From Alphaproteobacteria bacterium (GTDB taxonomy: Bacteria; Pseudomonadota; Alphaproteobacteria; UBA828), in the NCBI GenBank assembly GCA_022823305.1, contig JAJDXK010000026.1, forward strand, positions 1 to 34,478: 34,478 nucleotides of DNA, read 5' to 3'. A program made the translations under genes and the position numbers. Below, one piece after another: positions 9,228-15,883 of this stretch (its first letter is position 1; each line of letters begins with the position of its first letter). The notes below the pieces were generated by a model. That model was not told where the DNA came from, made no database searches, and worked only from the letters and a program-made list of their open reading frames with translations.

Positions 9228-10091
9228 TCAGTCGGCCGGCTTGCCCCCCTCCTGCGGCGGGGCGGGAGTCGGCGTGGCCTCGTCGTCGTCGCCGACAAGC
9301 GTGAATTCGGAGAGCCAGCTTCCCACCAATCGGACCTCGCCGACGACCTCGGCGCCGGCCGGCAACGGCACAATCGATTCGCCCGGCCGCTCGCTCTCGA
9401 TCGTGCGTTGCCCTTGCTTGCCGAGGGCGGCGCGGCGGACGAGCACCTTGTCGGCGATGCGCACGGCCATGATGCGCCCCGGCCGCCACTCGGTCCGTTC
9501 GGCGTCGACCACGACCGTGCTCCCTTCGGGGATCGTCGGCGCCATGACTCCGTCGCCGATCCTGACCAAGGCGCACGTCGCGAGGTCGAGGTCGGGCAGC
9601 TGCGGAAATTCGCCGCCTGCCGAAATCCGGACAATCGTCCCTGCCGGCGGCCAAGCGACCTCCGTGCCCATCGTTTCGAAGAGCGGGGTCATCAGGTCGT
9701 AGACGCGCGTCTCGCCCCCGGGGGTTTCGATCCTGCCCACCGGTCGACGGGCAGCCCGCCTGGACGCGAGCTCGTGCCAGAGATCGTCGGGAACCGGGTT
9801 GCCGCCGGCGTCCGCGGTGAGCCGGGCCAGGTCCTGCGCCGTCCGCTCCAGCATGTCGAGCAGGACGTCGGGCGCGCCCGCGCGCTCGTCCCGCCGCACC
9901 CGCCGCGGCCCGACGAAGAACTCGAGGTCGAGAACCTCGCACAGGGAGCGCAGCCGCTCGACCGAGGGGACATGGCCGCGCCGCATGTCCCGGATCATCT
10001 CGGGCGTGCCCTGAGCCCGAATCGAGGCGGCCCTGGCAGAGAGGCCAAGGCGTTCGAGAGCCGCGTCGATCTCGCGCAGGATGTCCTCCAC
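9228..10091 (-). CDS. XRE-type repressor with degenerate LexA/S24-like domain
   Basis: 287 residues from a GTG start at 10089-10091. Residues 1-60 match the alphaproteobacterial helix-turn-helix regulators whose N-terminus reads like EDILREIDAALERLGLSAR. Residues 170-265 look like an S24 (LexA/CI) C-terminal domain. The usual GDSMEPT nucleophile loop reads GDGVMAPT (179-186), without the serine. The general-base lysine position (VKR in LexA) reads VRR, with R219. Both dyad residues therefore appear lost and self-cleavage is unlikely. The start was chosen because it gives the usual family N-terminus; longer starts run through a palindrome. The ribosome site is weak. It is divergent from a small helix-turn-helix gene at 10214. 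Confidence 0.78.
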   Translation of the reverse strand: MEDILREIDAALERLGLSARAASIRAQGTPEMIRDMRRGHVPSVERLRSLCEVLDLEFFVGPRRVRRDERAGAPDVLLDMLERTAQDLARLTADAGGNPVPDDLWHELASRRAARRPVGRIETPGGETRVYDLMTPLFETMGTEVAWPPAGTIVRISAGGEFPQLPDLDLATCALVRIGDGVMAPTIPEGSTVVVDAERTEWRPGRIMAVRIADKVLVRRAALGKQGQRTIESERPGESIVPLPAGAEVVGEVRLVGSWLSEFTLVGDDDEATPTPAPPQEGGKPAD

Positions 10092-10095
10092 GCTG

Positions 10096-10113
10096 CAAGG
10101 GATAAATCCCTTG
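10096..10113. promoter_or_regulatory. 18-bp palindrome just upstream of the S24-like repressor
   Basis: CAAGGGAT-AA-ATCCCTTG: perfect 8-bp arms around a 2-bp centre, ending five bases before the GTG start of the repressor. The position fits an operator or leader site for autoregulation. The palindrome is seen; its role is inferred. Confidence 0.6.
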
Positions 10114-10168
10114 GCCGCGGTTGGCAACAAGGTAGCGCGCCCATGCACGACAGCGATAGCCAAATAGG

Positions 10169-10199
10169 GCATATATACCTTGTAATACGGTATATATGC
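10169..10199. promoter_or_regulatory. 31-bp inverted repeat between divergent regulator genes
   Basis: The arms GCATATATACC (10169-10179) and GGTATATATGC (10189-10199) are perfect 11-bp complements around the 9-bp spacer TTGTAATAC. It is an AT-rich spot in GC-rich DNA. Each arm contains a TATATA that could act as a -10 element, one for each direction. A plus-strand -10 at 10191-10196 would give a very short leader for the gene at 10214. Likely divergent promoters with a shared operator. Confidence 0.7.
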
Positions 10200-10213
10200 G
10201 GTACACTGCCGGC

Positions 10214-10534
10214 ATGGACGAAGCAGCACTCGTCGATGTCGCGCGACGCTTCGCAAGCGCGAGAGGAATCGGCCTGTGGCGGGTGGGATACCTCGCGGTC
10301 GGGGACGGCAAGTTCTTCGTGCGCCTCGCGAAGGGGGGGCGGCACACCTGCACTCTTAAATCCGCCAATCGAGCACTGCTCTACCTCGCCGACAACTGGC
10401 CCCAGGCGGCGCACTGGCCACACGGCATCCCTCGGCCACGTCCGAAGAGCGAGCGCGAGGCGGCGGCCTCGTGCATGTCGCACGCCCGCGGCGCCGCCCC
10501 CGGCCATCCGCCGCCGGGCGAGGACAAACCATGA
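10214..10534 (+). CDS. Small helix-turn-helix-like protein divergent from the S24-like repressor
   Basis: 106 residues. Residues 15-50 (GIGLWRVGYLAVGDGKFFVR followed by LAKGGR) fit the pattern of short alphaproteobacterial HTH proteins in which a (W/F)-x-G-x2-A-V-G-D helix is followed by F-V-x2-L-x2-G-R. The C-terminal 35 residues are Pro, Arg and Ala rich and look disordered. This start is preferred over an in-frame ATG at 10196, which lies inside the 31-bp inverted repeat and would be outside a transcript from the likely -10. It faces away from the repressor, giving a CI/Cro-like arrangement. The family assignment is by pattern only; a small protein of another kind cannot be excluded. The lipoprotein gene starts 37 bases after it. 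Confidence 0.6.
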   Translation: MDEAALVDVARRFASARGIGLWRVGYLAVGDGKFFVRLAKGGRHTCTLKSANRALLYLADNWPQAAHWPHGIPRPRPKSEREAAASCMSHARGAAPGHPPPGEDKP

Positions 10535-10571
10535 GAGCCGCTGGAGAACAGCGCCAACAGGAGGAGCAACC

Positions 10572-11084
10572 ATGATCGATCTCTCGAAGACTGCCACGGC
10601 CGCACTGTCGGCTGCGGTCCTTGGCCTCGCCGTCGTGGCATGTCAGCCGCAAGGCGAGCCTGCCGCGACCGACGAGACGGCAGCCGCCGAGGAAATGCCG
10701 ACTGCCGAGACGGCTGCGGCCGATGCCATGTCCTCCGACGAGATGGGCGGCGCCGAGTTCAGCGCGCTGGTCGCCGGGAACACCATCTTGGGCGTTTTCG
10801 ACAGTTGGAAGCTGAGGTGGTCCGAGTATTTCGCTCCCAACGGGACGGCCAGGGCGGTGCTGCGCTTCGAGGGCCAGGACGATATGGAGATAACCGGATC
10901 CTACTACACCAACGCTCGGGACGAGTTCTGTACCGAATACCCGGAGCTGCCCGATCAGACGGTGTTTTGCAGCATGATCGTCCCCTTGGGAGATGGCAGG
11001 TACCAGCAGGTGTATGCAGACGGGACGAGAGGAAGCATCTATACCCAGATTCTCGAGGGCGAGCAGCTCGACGCACTCGAATAG
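10572..11084 (+). CDS. Small lipoprotein of unknown function
   Basis: 170 residues. The N-terminus is a lipoprotein signal: a short charged start, a hydrophobic core at 8-22, and a lipobox VVAC with C24. An acidic, Ala/Glu/Thr-rich linker (25-58) precedes a globular domain of about 110 residues with two cysteines (in DEFCTEY and TVFCSM) that could form a disulfide. The domain reads as mostly beta strand (FEGQDDMEITGSYYT; DGRYQQVYADGTRG). The start has a strong AGGAGGAG ribosome site. It probably sits in the inner or outer membrane facing the periplasm. No named family is recognised. It lies 37 bases after the small HTH-like gene and may be co-transcribed with it. Confidence 0.85.
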   Translation: MIDLSKTATAALSAAVLGLAVVACQPQGEPAATDETAAAEEMPTAETAAADAMSSDEMGGAEFSALVAGNTILGVFDSWKLRWSEYFAPNGTARAVLRFEGQDDMEITGSYYTNARDEFCTEYPELPDQTVFCSMIVPLGDGRYQQVYADGTRGSIYTQILEGEQLDALE

Positions 11085-11418
11085 GTGTCGGGTGCTCCGC
11101 CTGTAGAGGCGGAGCACCGACCGCCCCGAACACGTTCGCCAGGTCGGGCAGGCTCCAGCGGGCCTGCCCGATGCTCATCGCGCCAAATTGTTGTCAAGCA
11201 TCGGCGTTTGACCCCCCGGCATGCAAGAGAATCAACACGTTACCGCGCCGATCGGCACCTAACCCGCGCGCCGATCAACAAGGCTGGCGGCCCGGCGGAG
11301 CGATCGTAGCCCATAGGAAGCCGTTATCCGGGTTCAAAGAAAAGGGTATTGGCGGCGGTTCGGTATCGCATCCACATCGAATTGCAACACCCACCCGCAA
11401 GCCATAAGGAGCGAGACC
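11085..11418. other. 334-bp non-coding stretch between lipoprotein and tiny ORF
   Basis: It contains the hairpin at 11091-11118 and a second one with arms TCGGGCAGGC (11144-11153) and GCCTGCCCGA (11162-11171), a perfect 10-bp stem with an 8-base loop. From 11172 to 11405 base composition is less GC-rich and no ORF is convincing. A promoter for the tiny gene at 11419 must lie here, but no clear -35/-10 pair was found. Confidence 0.5.
11091..11118 (+). terminator. Strong hairpin just after the lipoprotein gene
   Basis: GGTGCTCCGCC-tgtaga-GGCGGAGCACC forms a perfect 11-bp stem with a 6-base loop, starting 7 bases after the stop codon. There is no T run after it, so it would be an imperfect intrinsic terminator or an mRNA-stabilising structure. 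Confidence 0.6.
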
Positions 11419-11529
11419 ATGAACCACCGCCGCATTCGCAACACCTTCATCGCACTCGCCGTGCTCTGCGTCTCCGCAGCAGCTGCGGCATCGGCCTATG
11501 CCGGTTGGGCCGGCAAGATGGGTCCGTAG
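11419..11529 (+). CDS. 36-residue signal-peptide-like small protein
   Basis: The protein has a positively charged start (MNHRRIRN), a hydrophobic stretch (FIALAVLCVSAAAAA, residues 10-24) and an Ala-x-Ala type signal peptidase site (SAYA, ending at residue 28). Cleavage there would release the eight residues GWAGKMGP. The ATG is preceded by TAAGGAG at good spacing, which is the main reason to believe it. Its role is unknown: it could be a secreted peptide, a small membrane protein or a leader peptide. A perfect hairpin follows 13 bases after the stop. Too short for homology-based confidence. Confidence 0.55.
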   Translation: MNHRRIRNTFIALAVLCVSAAAAASAYAGWAGKMGP

Positions 11530-11542
11530 CGGTCTGAACGCG

Positions 11543-11566
11543 GGCGAGCGGCAGATGCCGCTCGCC
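11543..11566 (+). terminator. Hairpin after the 36-residue ORF
   Basis: GGCGAGCGGCA-GA-TGCCGCTCGCC: 11-bp perfect arms with a 2-base centre (a tetraloop in practice). No T run follows. Its position right after the small ORF supports a transcription unit ending here. Confidence 0.55.
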
Positions 11567-11677
11567 GCCGGCGAGACCGCACGCACCGGTCGGGTGATGT
11601 CGTCCCCGGCCTCTCTCGAACGAACGCCCGGACCGGTGAGGAAGGCCATGCGCACGGACCTGCGCTGGAATGGATGA

Positions 11678-11765
11678 TTGGTGCCCGCGCCCGGACTCGA
11701 ACCGGGATACCCCGAAGGGCGACGGATTTTAAGTCCGTTGCGTCTGCCAATTCCGCCACGCGGGC
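11678..11765 (-). tRNA. tRNA-Leu (anticodon UAA)
   Basis: On the minus strand the RNA begins GCCCGCG and ends CGCGGGCA-CCA, with a 7-bp acceptor stem, the leucine-type D arm (AATTGGCAGACGC), an anticodon loop CTTAAAA with anticodon TAA, a long variable arm (CGCCCTTCGGGGTA) as expected of class II tRNAs, and the T arm CCCGG-TTCGAGT-CCGGG. CCA is encoded (11678-11680). Its 3' end faces the regulatory island to the left. Confidence 0.96.
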
Positions 11766-11796
11766 TTGAGGGGCGGCGCGTCGGCCTGCGCGGACC

Positions 11797-11825
11797 ACGA
11801 TAGGAAGGGCCGCGCCTGCCGGCAA
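11797..11825 (-). promoter_or_regulatory. Promoter of tRNA-Leu
   Basis: Minus strand -35 TTGCCG (11825-11820), 17-bp spacer, -10 TATCGT (11802-11797), placing the transcript start about 25 bases before the tRNA. Confidence 0.6.
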
Positions 11826-11912
11826 GCGTTCCCGGCGCGCCGGGCGCGATCCCGATGCGCGTGCGCGACTCTATCTCCCGCGCGCACGACCCTGCGGGCG
11901 TGCGCGACGCAT

Positions 11913-12689
11913 TCACCCGATCGGGGCAGGCGGGGCGGGCGGTAATTCGGGCTCGCCGCCGAGATCGCGGAGCGCGGCGCAGAGCTCGCCTGCCGCGCGC
12001 GCGATCTCGTCCTCGTCGGTGCCGCGCAGCACCAGCGTGGTGCCGAAGGCGCCGTCGCGGACGAAGGGGTAGCTGCCGATCTCGAGCGCGGGGTAGCGCT
12101 CCTGCAGCGCCTCCAGCCGCGCCGCCACGTCGCCCTCGCCCAGCAGCACCGCGACCTCGCGCGACTTCACGGTGCGCCCGCCCTCGAGCGTCGGCGCCAC
12201 GCTCTCGAACATCCCCCGCATCACCGCCGGAATCCCGGCCAGCACGTGCACGTTCTCGACCCGGAAGCCCGGCGCTCCGCTCACCGGGTTGTCGATCAGG
12301 CTGGCGCCCTCGGGCGTGTGGGCCATGCGCATGCGCGCCTCGTTCAGCTCGCGCCCGGTGCCCTCGTAGAACGCCTCGAGGATGCGCTTCGCCTCGGGGT
12401 TGACGCGGTAGGGCAGGTTGAAGGCGCGGGCGACGGCCTCGCAGGTGATGTCGTCGTGGGTCGGCCCGATGCCGCCGGTGGTGAAGACGTAGTCGTGGGC
12501 AGCCCGCAGCGTGTTGACCGCGGCGATGATCGCGCGCTCCTCGTCCCGCACCATGCGCACCTCGGCGAGGTTGATGCCCATGGCGGTGAGCTGGCGCGCG
12601 AGATAGGCGACGTTCACGTCCCTGGTGCGGCCCGAGAGGATCTCGTTGCCGATGACGACCAGGGCGGCGGTGACGGTGGCTTGCGGCAT
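11913..12689 (-). CDS. CinA N-terminal-like (MoaB/MoeA-type molybdopterin-binding) domain protein
   Basis: 258 residues. The N-terminal 170 residues form the molybdopterin-binding/CinA N-terminal fold: ALVVIGNEILSGRTRDVN (residues 9-26), YVFTTGGIGPTHDDIT (67-82, the conserved GGxGPTxDD loop) and a following ENVHVLAGIPAVM segment. It lacks the C-terminal nicotinamide-nucleotide amidase half of full CinA. Stand-alone proteins of this type (COG1058) are linked to nucleotide pyrophosphatase activity on FAD or ADP-ribose. The ATG at 12687-12689 gives the standard start. It is divergent from sfsA across 132 bp. Confidence 0.88.
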   Translation of the reverse strand: MPQATVTAALVVIGNEILSGRTRDVNVAYLARQLTAMGINLAEVRMVRDEERAIIAAVNTLRAAHDYVFTTGGIGPTHDDITCEAVARAFNLPYRVNPEAKRILEAFYEGTGRELNEARMRMAHTPEGASLIDNPVSGAPGFRVENVHVLAGIPAVMRGMFESVAPTLEGGRTVKSREVAVLLGEGDVAARLEALQERYPALEIGSYPFVRDGAFGTTLVLRGTDEDEIARAAGELCAALRDLGGEPELPPAPPAPIG

Positions 12690-12821
12690 GGCGCGGGCGC
12701 TCGCTCGTGCGGGGCAGGGGCGGGAACGGCCGCACAGCATAGAGCCGCCCGCCCGCCGCGGCCACGGTGCGGTGACGGGGCGCCCTTGAGCCGGCGGGGC
12801 AGGGCGGCCTATGAGACGGGC

Positions 12822-13526
12822 ATGGAGTTCCCGCATCCGCTGCGGCGCGCGACGCTGATCCGCCGCTACAAGCGCTTCCTCAGCGACCACCGGCTCGACG
12901 ACGGCACCGCCGTCACCGCCCACGTCGCGAACCCCGGCGCCATGACGGGGCTGCTCGAGGACGGCGCCGAGACCTGGCTCTCGCCCGCCATGAACCCGAA
13001 GCGCAAGCTCGCTTTCGGCTGGGAGATGGTGCGGGTGGGCAGAGGGCTCGTGGGCGTCAACACCTCCCGCCCCAACCGGCTCGCGGCCGAGGCGATCGAG
13101 GCCGGCGCGCTCCCGACGCTCGCGGGCTACGAGACGATACGGCGCGAGGTGCCCTACGGCGAGCGCTCGCGCGTGGACTTCCTGCTGGAGGCGGAGGGCC
13201 GGCCGCCCTGCTACGTCGAGGTCAAGAACGTGCACCTGAGGCGGGGCCCGCACGCCGCCTTCCCCGACAGCGTGACCGCGCGCGGCACGAAGCACCTGCG
13301 GGAGCTGGCGCAGGCGGCCGAGACGGGCGCGCGGGCGGTGATGCTCTACATCGTCCAGCGCGAGGACTGTGCCCGCTTCACGCTCGCCGCCGACATCGAC
13401 CCGGCTTACGCCGCGGCCTTCGCCGAGGCGCGCGCGCGCGGCGTGGAGGCGCTCTGCCACGCCTGCCGGCTGAGCACCGACGGCATAACCGTGGACCGAC
13501 CCCTCCCCATCGACGAGCCGGCCTGA
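12822..13526 (+). CDS. sfsA: SfsA family DNA/RNA nuclease-like protein
   Basis: 234 residues, normal for SfsA. It has the OB-like N-terminal part (RRYKRFLSD; AHVANPGAMTGLL) and a C-terminal PD-(D/E)xK-type nuclease fold, with RSRVDFLLE and YVEVKNV supplying the acidic and lysine residues, followed by the conserved FPDSVTARGTKHLREL. SfsA was first described as a sugar fermentation stimulation protein; nuclease activity is inferred from the fold. The ATG at 12822 gives the family N-terminus EFPHPLRRATLIRRYKRF. Followed by map and radC in the same direction, an order common in alphaproteobacteria. Confidence 0.93.
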   Translation: MEFPHPLRRATLIRRYKRFLSDHRLDDGTAVTAHVANPGAMTGLLEDGAETWLSPAMNPKRKLAFGWEMVRVGRGLVGVNTSRPNRLAAEAIEAGALPTLAGYETIRREVPYGERSRVDFLLEAEGRPPCYVEVKNVHLRRGPHAAFPDSVTARGTKHLRELAQAAETGARAVMLYIVQREDCARFTLAADIDPAYAAAFAEARARGVEALCHACRLSTDGITVDRPLPIDEPA

Positions 13527-13631
13527 GTTGCGATTCTTTGGAACGTGGGCCGGATGGGGCTAGATTGTCGCCGGCGGGCGCGCCTTCCCCGGGCGGCGCT
13601 CGACTCGCGAATCGAGGGAGCAGGGCAAGCC

Positions 13632-14441
13632 GTGTCCAGCGGGGCGCAGGTCATCGAGCGGAGCGTCAAGACCCACGGGGCCGACGGGTTCGCCGCGATG
13701 CGCAAGGCCGGGCGGCTCGCGGCCGAGGTGCTCGATGCGCTCACGCCCCTGGTGGAGCCCGGCGTTACCACCGGTGCGCTCGACAGCTTCTGCCACGACT
13801 ACATCGTGGAGCGCGGCGCGGTGCCGGCGCCGCTCGGCTATCGCGGCTACCCCAAGTCCATCTGCACCTCGGTCAACCACGTGGTCTGCCACGGCATCCC
13901 CGGCGAGAAGCGGCTGCAAAAGGGGGACATGCTGAACATCGACGTGACCGTGATCCTCGACGGCTGGCACGGGGACACGAGCCGCATGTTCTACGTCGGC
14001 CAGCCCGGCGTGAAGGCGCGGCGCCTGATCGACATCACCTACGAGGCGATGGTGCGCGGCATCGGCGCGGTCAGGCCCGGCGCCCGGCTCGGCGACATCG
14101 GCCACGCCATCCAGGCTTACGCCGAAGGCCAGCGCTGCGCCGTGGTGCGCGACTTCTGCGGCCACGGCATCGGGCGCATCTTCCACGACGCGCCCAACGT
14201 GCTGCACTACGGCGAGCCCGGCACCGGCATCGAGCTCAGGCCCGGCATGTTCTTCACCGTGGAGCCGATGATCAACCTCGGCGGCTGGCAGGTGAAGCTG
14301 CTCAGGGACGGCTGGACCGCGGTAACCAAGGACCGCTCGCTCTCCGCCCAGTTCGAGCACACCGTCGGCGTCACCGAGGAGGGCTGCGAGATCTTCACCC
14401 TCTCGCCCTCGGGCCTCGCCAAGCCGCCCTACGCCTGCTGA
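13632..14441 (+). CDS. map: Type I methionine aminopeptidase
   Basis: 269 residues. It removes the initiator methionine from nascent proteins in the cytosol. All five metal ligands are present: D104, D115, H178, E211 and E242. The spacing equals that of the E. coli enzyme (97, 108, 171, 204, 235) shifted by seven. The GTG start at 13632 has GGGAGCAGGG upstream and gives a normal N-terminus; an in-frame ATG at 13545 would add 29 Arg-rich residues of no known kind. radC begins 12 bases after the stop. Confidence 0.95.
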   Translation: MSSGAQVIERSVKTHGADGFAAMRKAGRLAAEVLDALTPLVEPGVTTGALDSFCHDYIVERGAVPAPLGYRGYPKSICTSVNHVVCHGIPGEKRLQKGDMLNIDVTVILDGWHGDTSRMFYVGQPGVKARRLIDITYEAMVRGIGAVRPGARLGDIGHAIQAYAEGQRCAVVRDFCGHGIGRIFHDAPNVLHYGEPGTGIELRPGMFFTVEPMINLGGWQVKLLRDGWTAVTKDRSLSAQFEHTVGVTEEGCEIFTLSPSGLAKPPYAC

Positions 14442-14453
14442 GGCCGCGCGCCC

Positions 14454-15140
14454 GTGGCCGGGAAGCCCCACTACCACGGCCATCGCCAGCGCCTGCGCGC
14501 CCGCTTCGACGAGGCCGGCGGCGACACGCTGCCCGACTACGAGCTGCTGGAGCTGCTGCTCTACCAGGCGCTGCCGCGCGGCGACGTGAAGCCGCTGGCC
14601 AAGCGGCTGATCGATCGCTTCGGCGGCCTCGGCGGCGTGCTCGGCGCGGAGCGGGAGGCGCTCAAGAGCGTGGCGGGCGTGGGCGAAGCGGCGGCCCACA
14701 CCCTCAAGCTCGCCGAGGCGCTGGGCGTGCGCGCCCTGCGCGAGACGGTGAAGGGACGCCCGGTCATCGGCACGTGGGAGGCGGTGATCGACTACTGCAG
14801 CGCCCGCCTCGCCCACCGGACCACCGAGCATTTCCGCGTGCTCTTCCTCGACAGCCGCAACGCGCTCATCAAGGACGAGGAGCAGCAGCAGGGCACGGTC
14901 GACCACGTGGTGCTGTACCCGCGCGAGGTCGTCAAGCGTGCGCTGGAGCTCGGCGCGAGCGCCGTCATCCTGGTGCACAACCACCCCTCGGGCGACCCCA
15001 GCCCCTCGCGCGCCGACGTCCAGCTCACCAGGGAGATCGCCAAGGCCGGCGCCCCGCTCGGCGTGAGCGTCCACGACCACCTCGTGATCGGCCGCTCGCG
15101 CCACGTCTCGCTGAGGGAGGCGGGCCTCCTGCAGGAGTGA
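14454..15140 (+). CDS. radC: RadC family JAB/MPN domain protein
   Basis: 228 residues starting at GTG. An N-terminal helix-hairpin-helix region (VAGVGEAAAHTLKLAEAL, about 74-91) is followed by the MPN/JAMM domain with H175-x-H177-P-S-G-D and S185-x2-D188, the metal-binding signature. RadC proteins were named for a repair phenotype later traced to another gene; their real role is unresolved, and plasmid-borne homologues occur with antirestriction genes. Third gene of the sfsA-map-radC run. The first AT-rich island begins right after it. Confidence 0.93.
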   Translation: MAGKPHYHGHRQRLRARFDEAGGDTLPDYELLELLLYQALPRGDVKPLAKRLIDRFGGLGGVLGAEREALKSVAGVGEAAAHTLKLAEALGVRALRETVKGRPVIGTWEAVIDYCSARLAHRTTEHFRVLFLDSRNALIKDEEQQQGTVDHVVLYPREVVKRALELGASAVILVHNHPSGDPSPSRADVQLTREIAKAGAPLGVSVHDHLVIGRSRHVSLREAGLLQE

Positions 15141-15172
15141 GGGCGCCCCTGCCCGCAATAGGACCTGCTATC

Positions 15173-15200
15173 TTGAGTTTTCTGATTGGCCGCGTATTCT
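15173..15200 (+). promoter_or_regulatory. Sigma70-like promoter of the DUF5343-HEPN pair
   Basis: -35 TTGAGT (15173-15178), 16-bp spacer, -10 TATTCT (15195-15200). The predicted start near 15207 gives a leader of about 30 bases to the ATG at 15239. The DNA turns AT-rich here, at the edge of the island. Confidence 0.55.
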
Positions 15201-15238
15201 GACAACAAGATCGTCCGACTCATCGACAAGATGGACTC

Positions 15239-15883
15239 ATGGCCTCTACTCTTCCCTACATGCTTTCGACAGGTCTGATTCCCAAGATCTTGGAAAAGAT
15301 ACAAAATGCGCGGCGTCCAGAACGGTTCACTCAGGACTTTCTGGAAACAAAGCTTGGGCACAGTGGCGGCAGCGCTAGACCCATAATTCCCCTGCTAAAG
15401 CGCATGGGACTCTTGGGATCAGACGGGGTCCCAACGCAGTTGTACGATCAATTTCGCAACAACGAGACTCAAGGAGTTGCTATTGCTTTAGGTATGAAAT
15501 CTGCATATTGTGAACTATTCGACCGAAACGAATATGTATACGAAATGTCACGAGAAAAGCTTATCGGCCAAGTGCTTGAAATAACCGGTGACGCCAAGGA
15601 CGATAGAACTACAACGGCCATTGTCGGAACATTTCTCGCGCTAAAGGAATGGGCTGACTTTGAGGCAGACATACCAGAAATTCCGCACTCTGAGCGCGAA
15701 GAAAAGGAAGAGACGCCGATACAACTTCCAAATGACGCCCCTAAAGCTCCACGGGCTGAAAATAGGGACAACATTGAATTGCGAGTGGGATATACCATCA
15801 ATCTGAATCTCCCTGAGACAAATGACCCCGAGGTCTTCAATGCTATTTTTAGAGCCCTTAGAGAGAACCTTTTGAAAAGCTGA
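15239..15883 (+). CDS. DUF5343 domain protein
   Basis: 214 residues. Residues 4-142 match the DUF5343 pattern: it opens with LPYMLSTGLIPKILEKI, then a winged-helix-like part (RPIIPLLKRMGLLGSDGVPT, residues 47-66) and a helical region ending in TFLALKEWADFE. A charged linker (150-178) leads to a C-terminal motif, VGYTINLNLPETNDPEVF and AIFRALRENLL, that recurs in this family. The wing-like segment suggests nucleic-acid or protein binding, but no activity is known. Codons are much more AT-rich than in radC, pointing to transfer. The stop overlaps the next start (TGATG), so the two proteins are probably made together. Confidence 0.82.
   Translation: MASTLPYMLSTGLIPKILEKIQNARRPERFTQDFLETKLGHSGGSARPIIPLLKRMGLLGSDGVPTQLYDQFRNNETQGVAIALGMKSAYCELFDRNEYVYEMSREKLIGQVLEITGDAKDDRTTTAIVGTFLALKEWADFEADIPEIPHSEREEKEETPIQLPNDAPKAPRAENRDNIELRVGYTINLNLPETNDPEVFNAIFRALRENLLKS

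Noticed and set aside
10196..10213. Upstream ATG for the small HTH-like gene
   Set aside because: It lies in the inverted repeat, probably upstream of the transcript start, and adds only six unconserved residues.
11678..11765. Attachment-site duplication of the tRNA-Leu 3' end
   Set aside because: I looked for a second copy of the tRNA end to the left of the island and saw none; no integrase is present.
13545..13631. Longer ATG start for methionine aminopeptidase
   Set aside because: The added residues are Arg-rich and unlike the family; the GTG at 13632 has a good ribosome site and normal metal-ligand spacing.
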